Part shown: positions 17,642-26,389 of the stretch, in pieces
Layout: each line of letters starts with the position of its first letter
How positions within the stretch are numbered: the first letter of the stretch is position 1
NCBI RefSeq assembly: GCF_003946445.1
Contig: NZ_RHOF01000006.1
Span: 1-64,000 of the forward strand
Source of the DNA: Loigolactobacillus jiayinensis
Lineage (GTDB): Bacteria; Bacillota; Bacilli; Lactobacillales; Lactobacillaceae
Length of the DNA: 64,000 nt
Direction of reading: 5' to 3'
The notes under the pieces: model-generated
What the model saw: only the letters and a program-made list of their open reading frames with translations
What the model was told of the DNA's origin: nothing
The model's database searches: none
Program-made: the position numbers and the translations under genes

Positions 17642-18511
17642 CTAGAACTGATGATATGCCTTGTAAACGTCTTGTTTAGCAATTTGACGGGCCTTAGCGA
17701 CGGTTTTAATAGCTGCCTTAGTGTCAGCCCCTTCACTGACCAATTGTGCCACATAGTCGTGCAGGTCTAAATCAGCGTAAGCATCTGCCTGCGCGTCAGT
17801 TGGCTGCGGATTGCCAGCAACTAACACGACGAATTCGCCACGGGGCTCATGTTCGGTAAACCAAGCCAGCGCCGAAGCCAATGTGCCGCGCAAAAAGCTT
17901 TCATATTTCTTAGTTACTTCACGTGCTAAAACAACTTGGCGTTGCTCGCCAAAACTTGTGGCCAGGCTGGTCAAGGTTTTCAACAAGCGATGCGGTGCTT
18001 CATAGAAGATCATGGTTTCGGTTCGTTGTTGCAGTGGCGCTAATTCAGCTAGCTGTTGTTGCGATTTGCGCTGTAAGAAGCCGTAAAAATAAAACGGTTG
18101 TGGCGCTAAACCTGAGGCAATTAGCGCGGTCAGGCCAGCGTTGGCCCCAGGTAGCGGTACTACGGGGATATCTTGTTTGATCGCCGCAGCAACTAATTCC
18201 TTGCCGGGATCGCTGATCGATGGCATCCCCGCATCACTAACTTGCGCCAACGACAAGCCGCTTTGTAGATGCGCCAATAACCGCGGGATCCGTTCTTGCG
18301 TATTATGTTCATGAAAACTGATCTGCTTAGTAGTGATGTCAAAATGATTCAATAAGCGCTGAGTATTGCGGGTATCTTCCGCCGCAATCAAGTCAACTTG
18401 TTGTAACACCTTGACACTACGGATAGTCATGTCATCTAAATTACCGATTGGTGTCGGCACTAGGTACAACGTTCCGGTACTTTGGGCAGCAAAACTACGC
18501 TGTTCTTGCAT
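17642..18511 (-). CDS. rsmI: 16S rRNA (cytidine-1402-2'-O)-methyltransferase RsmI
   Basis: LYLVPTPIGNLDDMTIRSVKVLQ at the start, AAEDTRNTQRLL, VSDAGMPSISDPG, PLPGANAGLTALIASGL and FYEAPHRL are the tetrapyrrole-methylase-fold motifs of RsmI, and the 289-residue length fits. It methylates the 2'-OH of C1402 in 16S rRNA. AGGAGG lies 7 bases before the ATG at 18511. The gene follows yabA, the order seen in many Firmicutes (tmk-darA-holB-ricT-yabA-rsmI). Confidence 0.95.
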   Translation of the reverse strand: MQEQRSFAAQSTGTLYLVPTPIGNLDDMTIRSVKVLQQVDLIAAEDTRNTQRLLNHFDITTKQISFHEHNTQERIPRLLAHLQSGLSLAQVSDAGMPSISDPGKELVAAAIKQDIPVVPLPGANAGLTALIASGLAPQPFYFYGFLQRKSQQQLAELAPLQQRTETMIFYEAPHRLLKTLTSLATSFGEQRQVVLAREVTKKYESFLRGTLASALAWFTEHEPRGEFVVLVAGNPQPTDAQADAYADLDLHDYVAQLVSEGADTKAAIKTVAKARQIAKQDVYKAYHQF

Positions 18512-18624
18512 GGAATTCCTCCTCAATTTTTATTTTACTGAATATTAGTAAATTATTTATGTAACTAAAGCAGTCAATCGTAACAAGTTGGTCAAAAGCG
18601 AGTTTAAGGACATATTCTGCCACC

Positions 18625-18648
18625 AAAAAAGCCGAGCATTCACTCAGC
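18625..18648 (-). terminator. Weak terminator after yabA
   Basis: On the minus strand a 6-bp GC-rich stem (18643-18648 with 18631-18636, one G-U pair) is followed by TTTTTT. Read-through into rsmI is likely. Confidence 0.55.
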
Positions 18649-18653
18649 TAAAG

Positions 18654-19013
18654 TTAATGGCGCTCGCCATAGATGACATCTAAACAAAAAGCGCAGGGTT
18701 CATCATCGATGCGTCGTGAACCGTACATCAGGTAACACACGTGAAAACCCTCTTCATACAGCTTTTCTAGGTTTGCCCGTGATTTTGATAGTTGTGGCGT
18801 TTGTTCTTGCTGTTTAGTGGCTTGCTGACGTTCAACTTCTTCAGATTGAATTTCTTGTAAATGTTCGCGTAAATGTTGATTTTCAATTTCTAATTCAGCA
18901 TTACGCTCCAAAATCTGCGTCATATCCGTTTGCATTTCATCAATACGCGCCAGCATGCGCTTCGTATCGGCTTCTAATTGCACAAAACTATCGTACAGTT
19001 CCCGTTTCTCCAC
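18654..19013 (-). CDS. yabA: Replication initiation control protein YabA
   Basis: The 119 residues consist of an N-terminal coiled coil (residues ~5-65) and a C-terminal zinc-binding domain with HVCYLMYGSRR and CAFCLDVIYG. YabA binds DnaA and the sliding clamp to prevent over-initiation of replication. It sits in the conserved tmk-holB-ricT-yabA order, downstream of ricT and separated from it by a repeat element. Confidence 0.92.
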   Translation of the reverse strand: MEKRELYDSFVQLEADTKRMLARIDEMQTDMTQILERNAELEIENQHLREHLQEIQSEEVERQQATKQQEQTPQLSKSRANLEKLYEEGFHVCYLMYGSRRIDDEPCAFCLDVIYGERH

Positions 19014-19036
19014 TATTGCTCACCTTTCCTAGAGCA

Positions 19037-19145
19037 TGTTAAAAAAGGCGCCCATATTATGCGCATTAGCCTAGCCTACCGGATAATTCACGCCGTGGAT
19101 CATCCAGTAAGCGAAGCCAAGCGGAACAACATGCCTTTTTTAACA
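19037..19145. repeat. Intergenic hairpin repeat, copy A
   Basis: TGTTAAAAAAGGC (19037-19049) and GCCTTTTTTAACA (19133-19145) are perfect 13-bp inverted ends of a 109-bp element between ricT and yabA. Its interior (about 19051-19135) is clearly similar to 25551-25617, and its ends resemble those at 22608-22686. It may act as a bidirectional terminator or RNA-processing hairpin, or be a MITE-like repeat. Confidence 0.6.
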
Positions 19146-19219
19146 CGTTTGATCTAAGTTTGTTGTCAAACACTACTAATATACACTACTGCTAATAACG
19201 GTCAGTCGCACTCAACTAG

Positions 19220-20032
19220 TTAACCGTTTTTCTTAGCCGGTGACTTAATTTCTTCTAAGTCATAGTCGACTGCAACTTCATGCCCATCTAACCTGACCCG
19301 CAGTACGTGAGCCAGCAAGTTCATTCCCACAACTTTGCCTGGCCCGTCAATAGTAGTCACGCGCTCGCCGTAATCAGGCAATGCCGCCTTAGCTTCTTCG
19401 TATACCTCATCTTCAAATTGTAAGCAGCACATCAAGCGACCACAAATACCGGAAATTTTAGTCGGATTCAATGATAATTTTTGATTTTTCGCCATTTTAA
19501 TTGATACCGGCACAAATTCACCGAGAAAAGTTGAACAACACAGTGGCCGACCACAAGGACCGATACCACCAAGTAATTTAGCTTCATCACGAACCCCAAT
19601 TTGGCGCAGTTCAATTCGCGTTTTAAATACACTGGCTAGGTCACGCACTAATTCTCGAAAGTCCACCCGGCCATCAGCGGTAAAATAAAAAATCAATTTA
19701 TGCCGATCCAGTGTGTAACGTGCTGCGGTTAATTTCATACGCAAATTGTGGTCGCGGACCATTTGGCGGGCTTGATGTAAGGCAGCTTGGGCATCGGAAT
19801 GATTGCCTGCCGCGTGCGTGAGATCAGTATCAACCGCAGTCCGTTCAACCTCAATTTCGTCCAGAGCAACCGCTTCAGGAGCGAGATCCTGTGCCTGTAC
19901 CACCTGCGCCAAATCTTGACAATGATTGAATCTAACGACAATCCGACTGCCAGCCGCGACCTGAAGCTGATTGACCGCCCAGTGTGACTGACCTGCTTTC
20001 TGAAACCGAATTTCCATAACTTCCATATCCAT
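19220..20032 (-). CDS. ricT: RicT (YaaT), PSP1-domain Fe-S regulatory protein
   Basis: The 270-residue protein has the PSP1 C-terminal domain with cysteine-rich segments GPCGRPLCCSTFLGEF and ISGICGRLMCCLQFED, the cysteines that hold Fe-S clusters in B. subtilis RicT. With RicA (YmcA) and RicF (YlbF) it forms the Y-complex that steers RNase Y mRNA processing. Those partners are not in this window. It is co-directional with holB upstream, separated by 21 bases. The ATG at 20032 has AAAGG just upstream. Confidence 0.92.
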   Translation of the reverse strand: MDMEVMEIRFQKAGQSHWAVNQLQVAAGSRIVVRFNHCQDLAQVVQAQDLAPEAVALDEIEVERTAVDTDLTHAAGNHSDAQAALHQARQMVRDHNLRMKLTAARYTLDRHKLIFYFTADGRVDFRELVRDLASVFKTRIELRQIGVRDEAKLLGGIGPCGRPLCCSTFLGEFVPVSIKMAKNQKLSLNPTKISGICGRLMCCLQFEDEVYEEAKAALPDYGERVTTIDGPGKVVGMNLLAHVLRVRLDGHEVAVDYDLEEIKSPAKKNG

Positions 20033-20053
20033 CCCTACCTTTCAAATCATCTA

Positions 20054-21031
20054 TTATAAAAGCTGCAACGTTAGCCGCTCCAGCGTATTCTGAAAACTAA
20101 CGTTAGCGGTTAAATATTTCTGTGCAGCTAAAGTGGCTTCCATTTGGGTCAATAATTGCTGGCTCGTCGCGTTTTCCGCCCACTTAGTGAGTTGCGCTTG
20201 TTGCGCCGGAAAGCTCAGACTATCACCCCGGCCAAAATGTAGCTCCAGCACATCCTGCAACATTAGTAAGATCAACGCCAACGCTTCATTTTGAATGCTG
20301 CGTTCCTTAGCCACCGGCACAATATTTGCCTGTACGTCGACAAACGCACTCGGATTGTTGTCCTGAATATGACTAAACCACTGCCAAACTTTTTGGCGCA
20401 AGGGATCAAACCAGTCACTGGCCAGCCATTCCTGTGCCGTTGGTAAACTATTGGTCAACCGAGCTAACACCGCTGCATCGGCGGTACTGATACCAGCCGT
20501 GGTCAATTGCGCAATTAATTGTGGTCGCGGCAAGCGCGCAAACTCAATAATCTGTAACCGTGAAATAATGGTTGGCAAAATTTGGTTTTTGTTGGTGGTG
20601 GTTAAGATCAGATAGGTTTGCGGCGCTGGTTCTTCGAGAAATTTCAATAAACCATTAGCCGCACTAACTGTCATTTTATCAGCATCTTGGATAATAAATA
20701 CCCGTTGATTGGTTTCCATACCACTCTTGGTCAATTCTTGCTTCAGAAAACGAATTTGCTCGATTTTCAAGCTTTGGCCTTCCGGTGCCACCTTGACCAC
20801 ATCAGGATGGTTGCCGCTCAGAATGCGCTGACACTCGCTGCAAGTCCCATCCGGTTGACCATTGACCACGTGGCTACAAAATAAGCGCAGCGCGATCCAA
20901 GTTGCCAGTTCGGTTTTACCAGTACCAGCGTCGCCACTAAATAGGTAGCCTTGGCTTAACTGCTGCCGCACGATCACACTTTGAAATAGTGCCACCAACC
21001 GCGGCTGCAACGTTTCAATTGTCAATGTCAT
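20054..21031 (-). CDS. holB: DNA polymerase III delta' subunit
   Basis: The 325-residue AAA+ protein shows Walker A GDAGTGKT (near residue 33), a zinc region CSHVVNGQPDGTCSEC, and a sensor region IIQDADKMTVSAANGLLKFLEEP. These are features of delta', the clamp-loader subunit that works with the DnaX protein encoded nearby. Only 3 bases separate it from darA. Confidence 0.94.
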   Translation of the reverse strand: MTLTIETLQPRLVALFQSVIVRQQLSQGYLFSGDAGTGKTELATWIALRLFCSHVVNGQPDGTCSECQRILSGNHPDVVKVAPEGQSLKIEQIRFLKQELTKSGMETNQRVFIIQDADKMTVSAANGLLKFLEEPAPQTYLILTTTNKNQILPTIISRLQIIEFARLPRPQLIAQLTTAGISTADAAVLARLTNSLPTAQEWLASDWFDPLRQKVWQWFSHIQDNNPSAFVDVQANIVPVAKERSIQNEALALILLMLQDVLELHFGRGDSLSFPAQQAQLTKWAENATSQQLLTQMEATLAAQKYLTANVSFQNTLERLTLQLL

Positions 21032-21034
21032 CGC

Positions 21035-21364
21035 CTAGAAACGGTGAAATTGTTCAACTGGCAAGACAAACACCGTAGCACCACCGACTTGAACTTCCAC
21101 CGGATAAGTACTTTCGCCACCAACCGTATTATCAAGACTAACTGGCGGTGTCATAAATTGCTCCCGCGTATGCGAGGTTTCCTTGATGATCTTCAAAACA
21201 TCATCGACCCGCTCATCAGCGATCCCGATAATAAAGGTCGTGTTACCAGCTTTCAAAAAACCGCCAGTAGTCGACAATTTGGTTGCTTGAACGTTAGCGT
21301 CGACAAACTCGGCGCTCAAGCGATTGCTATCTTTATCTTGCACAATGGCAAAAATCATTTTCAT
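21035..21364 (-). CDS. darA: Cyclic-di-AMP receptor DarA (PII-like, YaaQ)
   Basis: The 109-residue protein starts MKMIFAIVQDKDSNRLS and has TTGGFLKAGNTTFIIGI and a glutamine-and-Phe-ending C-terminus (GGATVFVLPVEQFHRF), matching YaaQ/PstA/DarA, a PII-fold trimer that binds c-di-AMP. GAGGAGG precedes the ATG at 21364. Position between tmk and holB is the conserved one. What it regulates downstream is not established. Confidence 0.93.
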   Translation of the reverse strand: MKMIFAIVQDKDSNRLSAEFVDANVQATKLSTTGGFLKAGNTTFIIGIADERVDDVLKIIKETSHTREQFMTPPVSLDNTVGGESTYPVEVQVGGATVFVLPVEQFHRF

Positions 21365-21406
21365 GTTAAACTGCCTCCTCAACTGCGCGAAAATTAAAAC
21401 ACGTTA

Positions 21407-22048
21407 CTAGTCAAACCATTCCCCATAGGTCGCAGTGATCAACGCCTGACACGCTGTGATCACTTGTTCCAGTGGCTGCGTGGCGTCCACGGTTTTGATT
21501 CGTTGCGGGTACTGCTTGGCCAAGGTCAAATACTCACCGCGGACTTTTTGATGAAATGATAATGCTTCTTGATCCAATCGATCATTTTGTGACTGCCGAT
21601 GCGCGGCGATCCGCTGTAAACCAAGCTCTGAGGGTACGTCTAAATACAACGTTAAGTCAGGCGTCAAGCTCTCAGTGGCAAATTCATTCATCTGCGCGAC
21701 CGCTGTGACGCCAATCTCACGACCAGCACCTTGGTAGGCCAACGAGCTATCAACGAATCGATCACACAACACGATCTTATCCGCTGCTAATGCTGGCCGA
21801 ATTTTTTCAATAATATGCTGCCGCCGTGCTGCCGCATATAATAAAGCTTCAGTCCGCTTATCCATCGCCGTATTGGCGGGATCCAAGATAATTCGCCGAA
21901 TTGCCTCCGAGATTGGATTACCGCCGGGTTCACGCGTCACAATTAGCGGTTGGCGCGCTATTTGGCGCAATCGGGGCACTAATTCAGTCAGCGCGCTCGT
22001 CTTACCAGCACCATCGGGACCTTCAAATGTAATTAATAACCCTGCCAC
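21407..22048 (-). CDS. tmk: Thymidylate kinase
   Basis: The GTG at 22048 (AGAGGAA upstream) gives 213 residues starting AGLLITFEGPDGAGKTSAL with the P-loop GPDGAGKT, then TREPGG and DRFVDSSLAYQGAGRE (DRY-like motif). It phosphorylates dTMP to dTDP for DNA synthesis. A longer reading to 22084 adds 12 residues absent from the family. Confidence 0.95.
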   Translation of the reverse strand: MAGLLITFEGPDGAGKTSALTELVPRLRQIARQPLIVTREPGGNPISEAIRRIILDPANTAMDKRTEALLYAAARRQHIIEKIRPALAADKIVLCDRFVDSSLAYQGAGREIGVTAVAQMNEFATESLTPDLTLYLDVPSELGLQRIAAHRQSQNDRLDQEALSFHQKVRGEYLTLAKQYPQRIKTVDATQPLEQVITACQALITATYGEWFD

Positions 22049-22273
22049 AAAAATTCCTCTATTTCTATCACGCACACGCAGCACGTGGTTTATAATCTAT
22101 AGTTACTTTTATTCTACTGTAAGTTATCGTTGCTGTCTAATTAGAATTTTCTAGAATGGCCAAAAATGACTTAAATTACGCCACGTTACTTCGCGTATAC
22201 GCAATGAATCGTTTCGTCAGTGTCATTATGGCAATTAATTCGCTGTTCACCCTAATTGTGCTGTTTTTTGCAA

Positions 22274-22308
22274 CAAAAAAACGTGAACCAACAAATGTTG
22301 TCCACGTT
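22274..22308 (-). terminator. Rho-independent terminator after yaaL
   Basis: AACGTG (22280-22285) pairs with CACGTT (22303-22308), extended by an inner CAACA/TGTTG pair. On the minus strand the stem runs into a long T tract. The stretch 22085-22270 before tmk shows nothing else that I can name. Confidence 0.8.
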
Positions 22309-22316
22309 CCGGCTGC

Positions 22317-22586
22317 TCATTCTAGAAAATCGTGCTCACTACGCGCGGCACCAGGCATCAAACGATCGCCCTTGGTCCCACGAATACGTGCTTCATGGTA
22401 AAGAAATAGGTATTTAGCCCGCGCTAATTGCGTCTGCGAAATTAATTCCTCATCCGCATCGTCGATTGAGATGACCGTTTCCTTAGCGCGATTCCAATCA
22501 TTCATCGCATCATAAATTGCGCTGAGTAATTTTTCATCATAGATTTTTTGTAGTTTAGAACGTGAATCATGCTTACGCTTAAACAT
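22317..22586 (-). CDS. yaaL: YaaL family protein (DUF2508)
   Basis: The 89-residue protein has the DUF2508 pattern: a basic N-terminus (FKRKHDSRSKLQ), a helical middle (LLSAIYDAMNDWNRAKETV) and LARAKYLFLYHEARIRGTKG. Its function is unknown, but it follows recR in Bacillus and lactobacilli as here. AGAGGTA precedes the ATG. Confidence 0.85.
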   Translation of the reverse strand: MFKRKHDSRSKLQKIYDEKLLSAIYDAMNDWNRAKETVISIDDADEELISQTQLARAKYLFLYHEARIRGTKGDRLMPGAARSEHDFLE

Positions 22587-22607
22587 CCAAATACCTCTTT
22601 CTGTAAT

Positions 22608-22686
22608 GTGTTAAAAAAGACGCTTAGGTTATTCGAACAAGCTGCACTGGAGCGAGTCCTATTGAATAGGCTGTCTTTTTTAGCAC
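22608..22686. repeat. Intergenic hairpin repeat, copy B
   Basis: GTGTTAAAAAAGAC (22608-22621) and GTCTTTTTTAGCAC (22673-22686) form inverted ends with one G-U pair around a 51-base interior that can pair further (TATTC with GAATA). The ends match copy A at 19037; the interior is different or strongly diverged. It lies between recR and yaaL. Confidence 0.55.
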
Positions 22687-22830
22687 GTCTTCGCTAATCT
22701 AACCAGAATAACTAAAAATTATACCAACTTCACACTAACGACTGATTTTGCTATTAAAATCTGGCATAAGTGCAGCTTACCTACTCTGGACGATTGCGCT
22801 GTAGCTTAATTCACCAAACGTAAATCAGCG

Positions 22831-23427
22831 CTACATCTCTTGGCGGCCTTCAACCGCCTTAAGCAGCGTCATTTCGTCAGCGTACTCGATATCACTACCG
22901 ACCGACAAGCCATGGGCTAACCGCGTGACTTTGATGCCGGCTGGCTTGATCAACCGTGATAAATAAGTCGCGGTTGCTTCACCTTCTGGCGTGGCGTTAG
23001 TGGCCACGATCACTTCTTTAACCGCATCATTTTGTAGTCGTTTTAACAAACTCGCGATATTGATGTCTTCTGGACCTTTACCTTCGATTGGTGATAAAAC
23101 ACCGTGTAACACATGATAGAGACCATGATATTCATGCATCCGTTCCATCGTCATGATATCTTTGGGTCCTTCAAGCACCAGAATCGTACTTTGATCACGG
23201 GTTTTATCGGCACAGATCAAGCATGGATCCTCTTCTGTAATATTGCCGCAAATACTGCAATAATGCAAATCACGTTGTGCTGCGATCAACGCTTTAGCGA
23301 AGTCGGTCACATCATCTTGTTGCATATCGATCGTATAAAAAGCCAACCGCGTTGCCGTTTTACTACCGATACCCGGCAGCTTCATGTAGCTTTCAATCAA
23401 TTTTGCAATCGGTTCAGGATATTGCAT
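22831..23427 (-). CDS. recR: Recombination protein RecR
   Basis: The 198 residues hold the helix-hairpin-helix [15 protein letters not shown] (residues 17-31), the zinc finger Cys57-x2-Cys60 and Cys69-x2-Cys72, and the Toprim domain ([31 protein letters not shown]). RecR works with RecO and RecF in gap repair. It follows ybaB by 30 bases in the dnaX-ybaB-recR order. Confidence 0.96.
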   Translation of the reverse strand: MQYPEPIAKLIESYMKLPGIGSKTATRLAFYTIDMQQDDVTDFAKALIAAQRDLHYCSICGNITEEDPCLICADKTRDQSTILVLEGPKDIMTMERMHEYHGLYHVLHGVLSPIEGKGPEDINIASLLKRLQNDAVKEVIVATNATPEGEATATYLSRLIKPAGIKVTRLAHGLSVGSDIEYADEMTLLKAVEGRQEM

Positions 23428-23457
23428 AGCAACGTTCCTTCCTAATTAACGCTAAAA

Positions 23458-23772
23458 TTACATACCAGGTAAGCCACGAGTGTATTGGCCCATCTTATCC
23501 TCAGTTTCCTTATCGATCTTAGTCAAGGCATCATTAACCGCCATGATGATCAAATCTTGTAACATATCGGGATCATCGGGATCGATTGCTTCAGGCTTGA
23601 TTTGAACGTCTTGCATCCGTTTTTCACCATTAAAAGTGACAACCACTGCATCATCGCTGGCAGCACCTTTAAATTCTTGTGCGTTCAATGTATCTTGAGC
23701 CGCAGCCATTTCTTTTTGTAATTTCTTCATTTGTTTCATCATGCCTTGCATATTTCCGCCACGCATCATCAT
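23458..23772 (-). CDS. YbaB/EbfC nucleoid-associated protein
   Basis: The 104-residue protein starts with Met-rich [22 protein letters not shown] and has [32 protein letters not shown], as in YbaB/EbfC dimers that bind DNA. Several in-frame ATGs make the exact start uncertain; 23772 is the first ATG, and a TTG lies one codon earlier. It sits between dnaX and recR as usual. Confidence 0.93.
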   Translation of the reverse strand: MMMRGGNMQGMMKQMKKLQKEMAAAQDTLNAQEFKGAASDDAVVVTFNGEKRMQDVQIKPEAIDPDDPDMLQDLIIMAVNDALTKIDKETEDKMGQYTRGLPGM

Positions 23773-23794
23773 CAATCACGTCCATTCATTTTAT

Positions 23795-25489
23795 TTAGTC
23801 GTTCTTAACTTCAATATTTTCGCTGCCAAACAAAGCTTCTGCTTGGCTGATCACTGGCGCTACCGCTGATTCTGTCGGTTGCTCCGCCGGCTTATTGGCC
23901 CGCTTGTGCTGCTCAATATATGACTTACGCACTTGCGGCCATTCGTCCTGCGGCACAAAAATAATTTTCGGCGTATAACCAACCAAACGATCCAACCCAT
24001 TTTCCAATGCATCGACCATGGCCTGATTGCTATTCGCCCGATCCAGCAGAAAATCACTGTCAAAGGAAACAACCACGCCATCATGGCTCGCTGCCACTGG
24101 CTTAGAAGCGTGCATCAACGCGCGATGCTGTACCGTCAACATTTGCAATAGTTCAGACCAAACTGACTTCAACTGCTGCAAGCTATCCTTAGTCGCGTGA
24201 TCCAAGACTGGGTAAATGGCGGCTACGTTAGTATGTTGTTTAGTCGCCCGCCGTGGCTGCGCTTGAACTGGCGCTGCGGCTACCGCTGTTGGCGCGCTAC
24301 TTTGTAACGTTGCTAACTGTTGCTGTAAGGTTTTAATTTCCTGCTGCAGTTGGCCCATTTCGGCAGTCGTTTCCGGTGCAGCAGCGGTTGGTGCGGCAGC
24401 AGGTGTCTGACATAACTTTACCGACGCCACTTCCAGATAGATATCTGGATGATTGGTAAAGCGTAACTGCTGCTGACTATCATTTAAGACATCAATAACC
24501 CGATATAAATCGGTGGCGGCAAAGGCCTGACTCAGTTGTTTAAACTGATCATCCACGCTGCCTAGTTCGATTTTCTCCACCATGGTTGGCGCCTGCTGGT
24601 ACAACAACAAATCACGACTATATTCAATTAAGTCTTCAATGAAGCGCCCAGCATCTTTACCAGCGGCTAAAACTTGCTGCAACAGTTCCAATGCTTGGGG
24701 GGTATTGTGTTGCTGAACCGCCTGCATATAGTCAGCCAGCAATTGCTGTGCCGCACTGCCGGTAACTTGCAAAGCATTTTCCAACGTCACGTGATTATCA
24801 CTAAAGGACAACACTTGATCCAACACGCTTAAAGCATCGCGCATCCCACCTTCAGCCGCCTTGGCGATGGTTTTCAACGCAGCCTCTTCAAAGGTGATCC
24901 CCTTTTGCTCCAATATATAACTCATCCGTGTATAAATTGCTTGTGCGGAGATCCGCTGAAAATCAAAGCGCTGCGTCCGCGAAATAATCGTTAACGGCAC
25001 CTTATGCGGCTCAGTTGTTGCCAAAATAAAGACCACATGACTCGGTGGTTCCTCCAACGTTTTCAGTAACGCGTTAAAAGCACCCGTCGATAACATATGC
25101 ACTTCATCAATAATGTACACTTTAAACGGCGCACTAGTGGGCGCATATTTTGCCTTATCGCGAATATCACGAATCTCGTCGACCCCGTTGTTAGAGGCGG
25201 CATCAATTTCGATGACATCATTCAGTGTGCCCGCCGTAATTGCTTTACAAGTTGGGCACTCGTTACACGGCTCACCATCCTTCAAGTTCGGACAATTGAC
25301 TGCCTTGGCAAAAATCTTCGCCGCTGACGTTTTTCCGGTTCCCCGCGGGCCAGTGAACAAATAAGCATGGCTAGTTTGGTGCGCCTCTAGGGCATTGCGC
25401 AAGGTTTGCGTAATTGTTTCTTGTCCGACAATGTCAGCAAACCGTTGCGGCCGCCAAACTCGGTATAATGCTTGATAAGCCAACCCCAT
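23795..25489 (-). CDS. dnaX: DNA polymerase III gamma/tau subunit
   Basis: The 564-residue protein has YRVWRPQRFADIVGQE at the start, Walker A GPRGTGKT, a zinc module (CPNLKDGEPCNECPTC), DEVHMLSTGAFNALLKTLEEPP and SRTQRFDFQ. A coiled Ala/Gln-rich linker (about 370-405) and a tau-type C-terminal domain follow. It is the ATPase of the clamp loader. GAAAGG precedes the ATG. I see no strong slippery heptamer for a programmed frameshift. Confidence 0.95.
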   Translation of the reverse strand: MGLAYQALYRVWRPQRFADIVGQETITQTLRNALEAHQTSHAYLFTGPRGTGKTSAAKIFAKAVNCPNLKDGEPCNECPTCKAITAGTLNDVIEIDAASNNGVDEIRDIRDKAKYAPTSAPFKVYIIDEVHMLSTGAFNALLKTLEEPPSHVVFILATTEPHKVPLTIISRTQRFDFQRISAQAIYTRMSYILEQKGITFEEAALKTIAKAAEGGMRDALSVLDQVLSFSDNHVTLENALQVTGSAAQQLLADYMQAVQQHNTPQALELLQQVLAAGKDAGRFIEDLIEYSRDLLLYQQAPTMVEKIELGSVDDQFKQLSQAFAATDLYRVIDVLNDSQQQLRFTNHPDIYLEVASVKLCQTPAAAPTAAAPETTAEMGQLQQEIKTLQQQLATLQSSAPTAVAAAPVQAQPRRATKQHTNVAAIYPVLDHATKDSLQQLKSVWSELLQMLTVQHRALMHASKPVAASHDGVVVSFDSDFLLDRANSNQAMVDALENGLDRLVGYTPKIIFVPQDEWPQVRKSYIEQHKRANKPAEQPTESAVAPVISQAEALFGSENIEVKND

Positions 25490-25550
25490 GCTTCCTTTCT
25501 ACATACATCTATTACTCATTACGCCATTATCTATATTTAAAATTAGTAAG

Positions 25551-25617
25551 CATAACCATATTTTGCACTTAGCTAGGCCTATCCTGTAAGCAAAGCCACG
25601 TTGCAACATTTAAGGAA
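25551..25617. repeat. Intergenic repeat, copy C (no poly-A/T ends)
   Basis: This stretch shares CCATATT, TTAGC, a GTAAGC-AAGCCA block and AACAT in the same order with the interior of copy A, with a 20-base deletion. It lacks the inverted TGTTAAAAAAG ends. It lies between the SRP RNA terminator and dnaX. Confidence 0.5.
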
Positions 25618-25647
25618 CCTACTGTTATACTCCCAAAATAAAAGCTC

Positions 25648-25673
25648 TTAGTCAATGGTCAACTAAGAGCTGT
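25648..25673 (-). terminator. Terminator of the SRP RNA gene
   Basis: A 10-bp perfect stem AGCTCTTAGT/ACTAAGAGCT is followed on the minus strand by TTTATTTT. It ends the ffs transcript before dnaX. Confidence 0.8.
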
Positions 25674-25689
25674 CTCAATTCAAATAAAC

Positions 25690-25781
25690 AAAAGGCACAT
25701 GACGTATCCTACTTAGTGCTGCTTTCTTCCGAACCTGACACGATTCGTAAGCACACCATTGCCTTAAGGCCTTGCGGCAAT
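25690..25781 (-). ncRNA. ffs: Signal recognition particle RNA, small bacterial type
   Basis: On the minus strand the apical domain reads GTGTCAGGTTCGGAAGAAAG followed by CAGCACTAAG, the conserved helix 8 with its GGAA tetraloop and Ffh-binding internal loops. The outer ends (GCAAGGCCTTAAGGCAATGG and the 3' part) pair into the closing stem. Length is about 92 bases. It partners Ffh in co-translational membrane targeting. TATAAT at 25786-25791 is correctly placed as -10. The position between tadA and dnaX is typical for lactobacilli. End points are approximate. Confidence 0.92.
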
Positions 25782-25785
25782 ACTT

Positions 25786-25791
25786 ATTATA
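25786..25791 (-). promoter_or_regulatory. -10 box of the SRP RNA gene
   Basis: A perfect TATAAT lies 5-7 bases before the inferred 5' end of the RNA. The -35 region is inside the tadA tail and is poor. Confidence 0.55.
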
Positions 25792-25811
25792 TTAGACCTG
25801 GCCGAAAAAAG

Positions 25812-26339
25812 CTAGTCCTTTACGTCATCTTTTGCTAAATTTTCTTGAGCAGCCTGTTTAGCCGCTTTACGCCGCGCCCGAATACCGCGGAAAAAAGCCT
25901 GTAATTGGGCTTGTGCATCATCTGCCAGCACACCAGATTCAACAGTGGCTTGATGATTGAAGCGGGTATCGGTCAATAAATTCATAAATGTGCCCGCAGT
26001 CCCTGCTTTCGGGTCCGCAGCGCCATAATAAACGGCGGCGATTCGTGAATTAATAATTGCCCCACTACACATTGGGCAAGGCTCCAGTGTGACAAAAAGT
26101 GCCGCATCTTCTAGCCGCCAGCTCTTCATATTTAGGCAAGCTTCTTGGATCGCTAAAATTTCCGCATGGGTCGTGGCATCTTGGGTATGCTCACGTAAAT
26201 TATGCCCGCGACCAATGATTTTGCCTGTATGAACAACCACTGCGCCGATAGGAACCTCACCAATTTGGGCCGCTGATTGTGCCTCAAACAACGCTTCACG
26301 CATATACTGCTCTTTTTCTATCGCTGTAAATTGAACCAT
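25812..26339 (-). CDS. tadA: tRNA-specific adenosine deaminase
   Basis: From the ATG at 26339 (AGGGGTGA upstream) the protein has 175 residues with the cytidine-deaminase-fold zinc site His58-Ala-Glu60 and Pro-Cys88-x2-Cys91. VPIGAVVV, NSRIAAVYYGAADPKAG and the basic C-terminal RARRKAAK are TadA features. It converts A34 to inosine in tRNA-Arg(ACG). An upstream in-frame extension to 26387 lacks family similarity. Confidence 0.94.
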   Translation of the reverse strand: MVQFTAIEKEQYMREALFEAQSAAQIGEVPIGAVVVHTGKIIGRGHNLREHTQDATTHAEILAIQEACLNMKSWRLEDAALFVTLEPCPMCSGAIINSRIAAVYYGAADPKAGTAGTFMNLLTDTRFNHQATVESGVLADDAQAQLQAFFRGIRARRKAAKQAAQENLAKDDVKD

Positions 26340-26389
26340 CAGCTCACCCCTATTCAATTTCAGTTTAGCATAACCAGCTACCAACAAAG

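Noticed and set aside
21044-21397. 117-codon plus-strand frame opposite darA
   Set aside because: It mirrors the well-supported darA gene.
22156-22401. 81-codon plus-strand frame between tmk and yaaL
   Set aside because: It crosses the yaaL terminator and the antisense of yaaL, with no ribosome binding site.
23795-25489. Programmed frameshift in dnaX
   Set aside because: No convincing A-rich slippery heptamer with stimulator was seen; the full-length tau-type frame is continuous.
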